Shown here piece by piece: positions 6,769-8,311 of a stretch of DNA of 8,311 bases. The notes under the pieces were generated by a model. It was not told the DNA's origin, ran no database searches, and saw only the letters and a program-made list of their open reading frames with translations. Numbering within the stretch: the first letter of the stretch is position 1; every line of letters begins with the position of its first letter. This stretch comes from an uncultured Flavobacteriales bacterium. Lineage in GTDB: Bacteria; Bacteroidota; Bacteroidia; Flavobacteriales_D; Sanyastnellaceae. The position numbers were made by a program, and so were the translations under genes. Location: the NCBI GenBank assembly GCA_937890245.1, contig CALACF010000428.1:1-8311 (forward strand), given 5' to 3'.

Positions 6769-8136
6769 ATGAAAAACGCTGCGATTATAGCCATCTGCAT
6801 CGTCGCCCTTACCGGATGTTATGCCGGTCCAATGGGCGAAGTTGTTGGTGTACAAGACCGTGAGGATTGGATGCAAATCAACCCTTACGGGATGAACTAC
6901 ATCCACTTCGGATCGTATACAATGGGTCCAAGTGATCAGGATGTCCCGTACGCGCTGAACGCGCGATCCAAAACCGTGACCATCCCGCCATTTTACATGG
7001 ACGTCACAGAAATCTCTAACAACGAGTACCGCCAGTTTGTCTACTGGGTACGTGATTCACTGTACCGCGACATGCTCGCTCAGAACGATGACGAGCGGTT
7101 TTTCTACACGGAAGACGCACAGGGCCGAGAACTCGACCGCTTCATCAAGAAAGGCTACATCTTGAGGTGGGACGAGGAAATCGATTGGGAGGATGAAGAT
7201 GTCTTTGACCTGCTTTACGACGAGTTTTTTCTGCAAGGATCCGACCGGTTTTACGACCGCGCACAGCTGAATACGCGCAAACTGAACTACAAGTATTGGT
7301 GGATCAACCTACAAGATGCCTCTCGCAAGTCTGGCCTCGATGAAGAATATGGTGAGCAAAACTCACTTGGCCAGCTCTACTCAGTTAGGGGACACTCCGA
7401 CCGGTCTCAATTCATCATTGAGGAAAATGTACCCGTTTATCCAGACACGTTGTGCTGGATCCGCGACTTCTCATATGGCTTTAACGAGCCGCTCGCAGAG
7501 ACCTACTTCTGGCATCCTGCATATGACAACTACCCTGTTGTCGGCGTTTCTTGGGGACAGGCAAAGGCCTTCAACGCCTGGAGAACCCAGTTGCTCTCGA
7601 CCTACCACATGAACAATGGCGAGACCATCGTACAGAAATTCCGCTTGCCAAGTGAGGCAGAATGGGAGTTTGCTGCGCGTGGCGGACTGGAACTTGCACC
7701 CTACCCTTGGGGCGGACCTTACATCAGGAACATCATGGGTTGCCCGTTGGCAAACTTCAAGCCCATGCGGGGTGACTATGTCGAGGACGCCGGTTGTTAT
7801 ACCGTACCCATTGAATCATACTCCGCCAACGACTACGGCCTCTTTCAGATGGCTGGAAACGTTGCAGAGTGGACCAACACCGCATTTGACGAAACAGTCT
7901 ACGATTTCTCTCACGACATGAGTTCGGAGTACGACTACAATGCAAAAGTGGACGATCCACCTTCACTCAAGCGCAAGGTCATCCGTGGCGGTAGCTGGAA
8001 GGACATTGGCTACTACTGCCAAGTCGGCACACGCTCATTTGAATATCAAGATACCGCGAAGTCATACATCGGATTCCGCTCAGCCATGTCATACTTGGGA
8101 CGCGGAAAGAACGTTACCCCCGAAGACTTTAATTAA
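6769..8136 (+). CDS. gldK: T9SS/gliding motility ring lipoprotein GldK (PorK)
   Basis: GldK/PorK is an outer-membrane lipoprotein that forms a large periplasmic ring with GldN/PorN in the type IX secretion machinery. The 455-residue length is typical. The N-terminus is a lipoprotein signal with lipobox LTGC and lipidated C17. The rest is a formylglycine-generating-enzyme (FGE/sulfatase-modifying factor) fold: an early FYMDVTEISNNEYRQF segment, LPSEAEWEFAARGG at 293-306, GNVAEW at 363-368, RGGSWKD at 406-412 and GFRSA near the C-terminus. A long acidic, aromatic insertion at roughly 90-240 separates the first part from the rest. True FGEs use two cysteines just after RGGSW; here the first position is not Cys and only C417 is nearby, so the domain is structural rather than catalytic, as in other GldK proteins. 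A purine-rich AAGGAA lies 8 nt before the ATG, a possible ribosome binding site in a phylum that mostly lacks them. gldL follows 82 nt later. Confidence 0.96.
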   Translation: MKNAAIIAICIVALTGCYAGPMGEVVGVQDREDWMQINPYGMNYIHFGSYTMGPSDQDVPYALNARSKTVTIPPFYMDVTEISNNEYRQFVYWVRDSLYRDMLAQNDDERFFYTEDAQGRELDRFIKKGYILRWDEEIDWEDEDVFDLLYDEFFLQGSDRFYDRAQLNTRKLNYKYWWINLQDASRKSGLDEEYGEQNSLGQLYSVRGHSDRSQFIIEENVPVYPDTLCWIRDFSYGFNEPLAETYFWHPAYDNYPVVGVSWGQAKAFNAWRTQLLSTYHMNNGETIVQKFRLPSEAEWEFAARGGLELAPYPWGGPYIRNIMGCPLANFKPMRGDYVEDAGCYTVPIESYSANDYGLFQMAGNVAEWTNTAFDETVYDFSHDMSSEYDYNAKVDDPPSLKRKVIRGGSWKDIGYYCQVGTRSFEYQDTAKSYIGFRSAMSYLGRGKNVTPEDFN

Positions 8137-8152
8137 ACCTATATCATTGGCT

Positions 8153-8185
8153 GGCGGCCCTCTAGCGTGAAACCCATAGGCCGCC
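8153..8185 (+). repeat. GC-rich hairpin in the gldK-gldL spacer
   Basis: GGCGGCC (8153-8159) is the exact reverse complement of GGCCGCC (8179-8185), giving a seven-pair all-GC stem with a 19-nt loop. It begins 16 nt after the gldK stop and ends 33 nt before the gldL start. The bases after it (CTAAGCTTC) contain no long T-run, so full termination is unlikely. It could protect the gldK 3' end or reduce read-through between ring and motor genes. Confidence 0.45.
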
Positions 8186-8218
8186 CTAAGCTTCTAAACT
8201 CAAAACCTGCAAGAAATT

Positions 8219-8311
8219 ATGATCGAAGAACCCACTGGATTCAAGCCCGGAAGCAAGGCTTGGAAGCAATTCATGCAGAAGCTCTATGGAATTGGAGCCT
8301 CTGTCGTCATC
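8219..8311 (+). CDS. gldL: T9SS motor subunit GldL (PorL), first 31 codons, cut by the right edge
   Basis: GldL is the inner-membrane protein that surrounds the GldM dimer and uses the proton-motive force to power type IX secretion and gliding. The visible residues start with MIEEPTGFKPGSKAWKQF and continue with MQKLYGIGASVVI, the family hallmark: a short cytoplasmic N-terminus, then a (F/L)YG(I/L)GA segment entering the first transmembrane helix. The motor's key glutamate lies in that helix beyond the window. The ATG at 8219 is the natural start; no strong Shine-Dalgarno sequence precedes it. Position directly after gldK agrees with the conserved KLMN order. Confidence 0.88.
   Translation, partial: MIEEPTGFKPGSKAWKQFMQKLYGIGASVVI

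Overview
The window looks like a chromosomal core region of a fairly GC-rich member of the Bacteroidota that carries a type IX secretion system (T9SS). I infer this from recognisable porP/sprF, gldK and gldL genes in one run, from the general lack of Shine-Dalgarno sequences, and from promoter-like elements matching the Bacteroidota pattern TTG-N17-23-TAnnTTTG. The gldKLMN module is essentially restricted to this phylum. I cannot name a genus from the sequence.

Layout. Positions 1-1868 are read leftward. miaB (tRNA methylthiotransferase) is followed after 28 nt by the first 123 codons of a sigma-54-dependent AAA+ activator that has no sensory domain in front of its ATPase and runs off the left edge. 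Positions 1869-2052 are a 184-nt divergent intergenic region with promoter-like elements for both directions and several dyads, including a perfect 17-bp hyphenated palindrome. Positions 2053-8311 are read rightward: topA, an arginase/formimidoylglutamase-fold protein 8 nt later, then after 96 nt porP/sprF, gldK and the first 31 codons of gldL.

How the genes relate. PorP, GldK and GldL are T9SS parts: an outer-membrane beta-barrel-type protein, the lipoprotein that forms the periplasmic ring with GldN, and the inner-membrane motor subunit that pairs with GldM. The order porP-gldK-gldL matches porP-porK-porL of Porphyromonas gingivalis, so gldM and gldN probably lie just past the right edge. 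miaB and topA are housekeeping genes.

Points worth a second look. (1) topA is split by a single extra C in a C4 run at 3344-3347; everything on both sides is intact TopA. (2) The ureohydrolase-like protein has lost three of the six canonical manganese ligands, so it is probably a pseudoenzyme. (3) Both spacers inside the T9SS run contain a hairpin. (4) The miaB/topA divergent region carries an operator-like palindrome and a dyad around the topA promoter candidate. I found no RNA genes, CRISPR arrays, insertion sequences or prophage, and apart from 1869-2052 no sizeable gene-free stretch.
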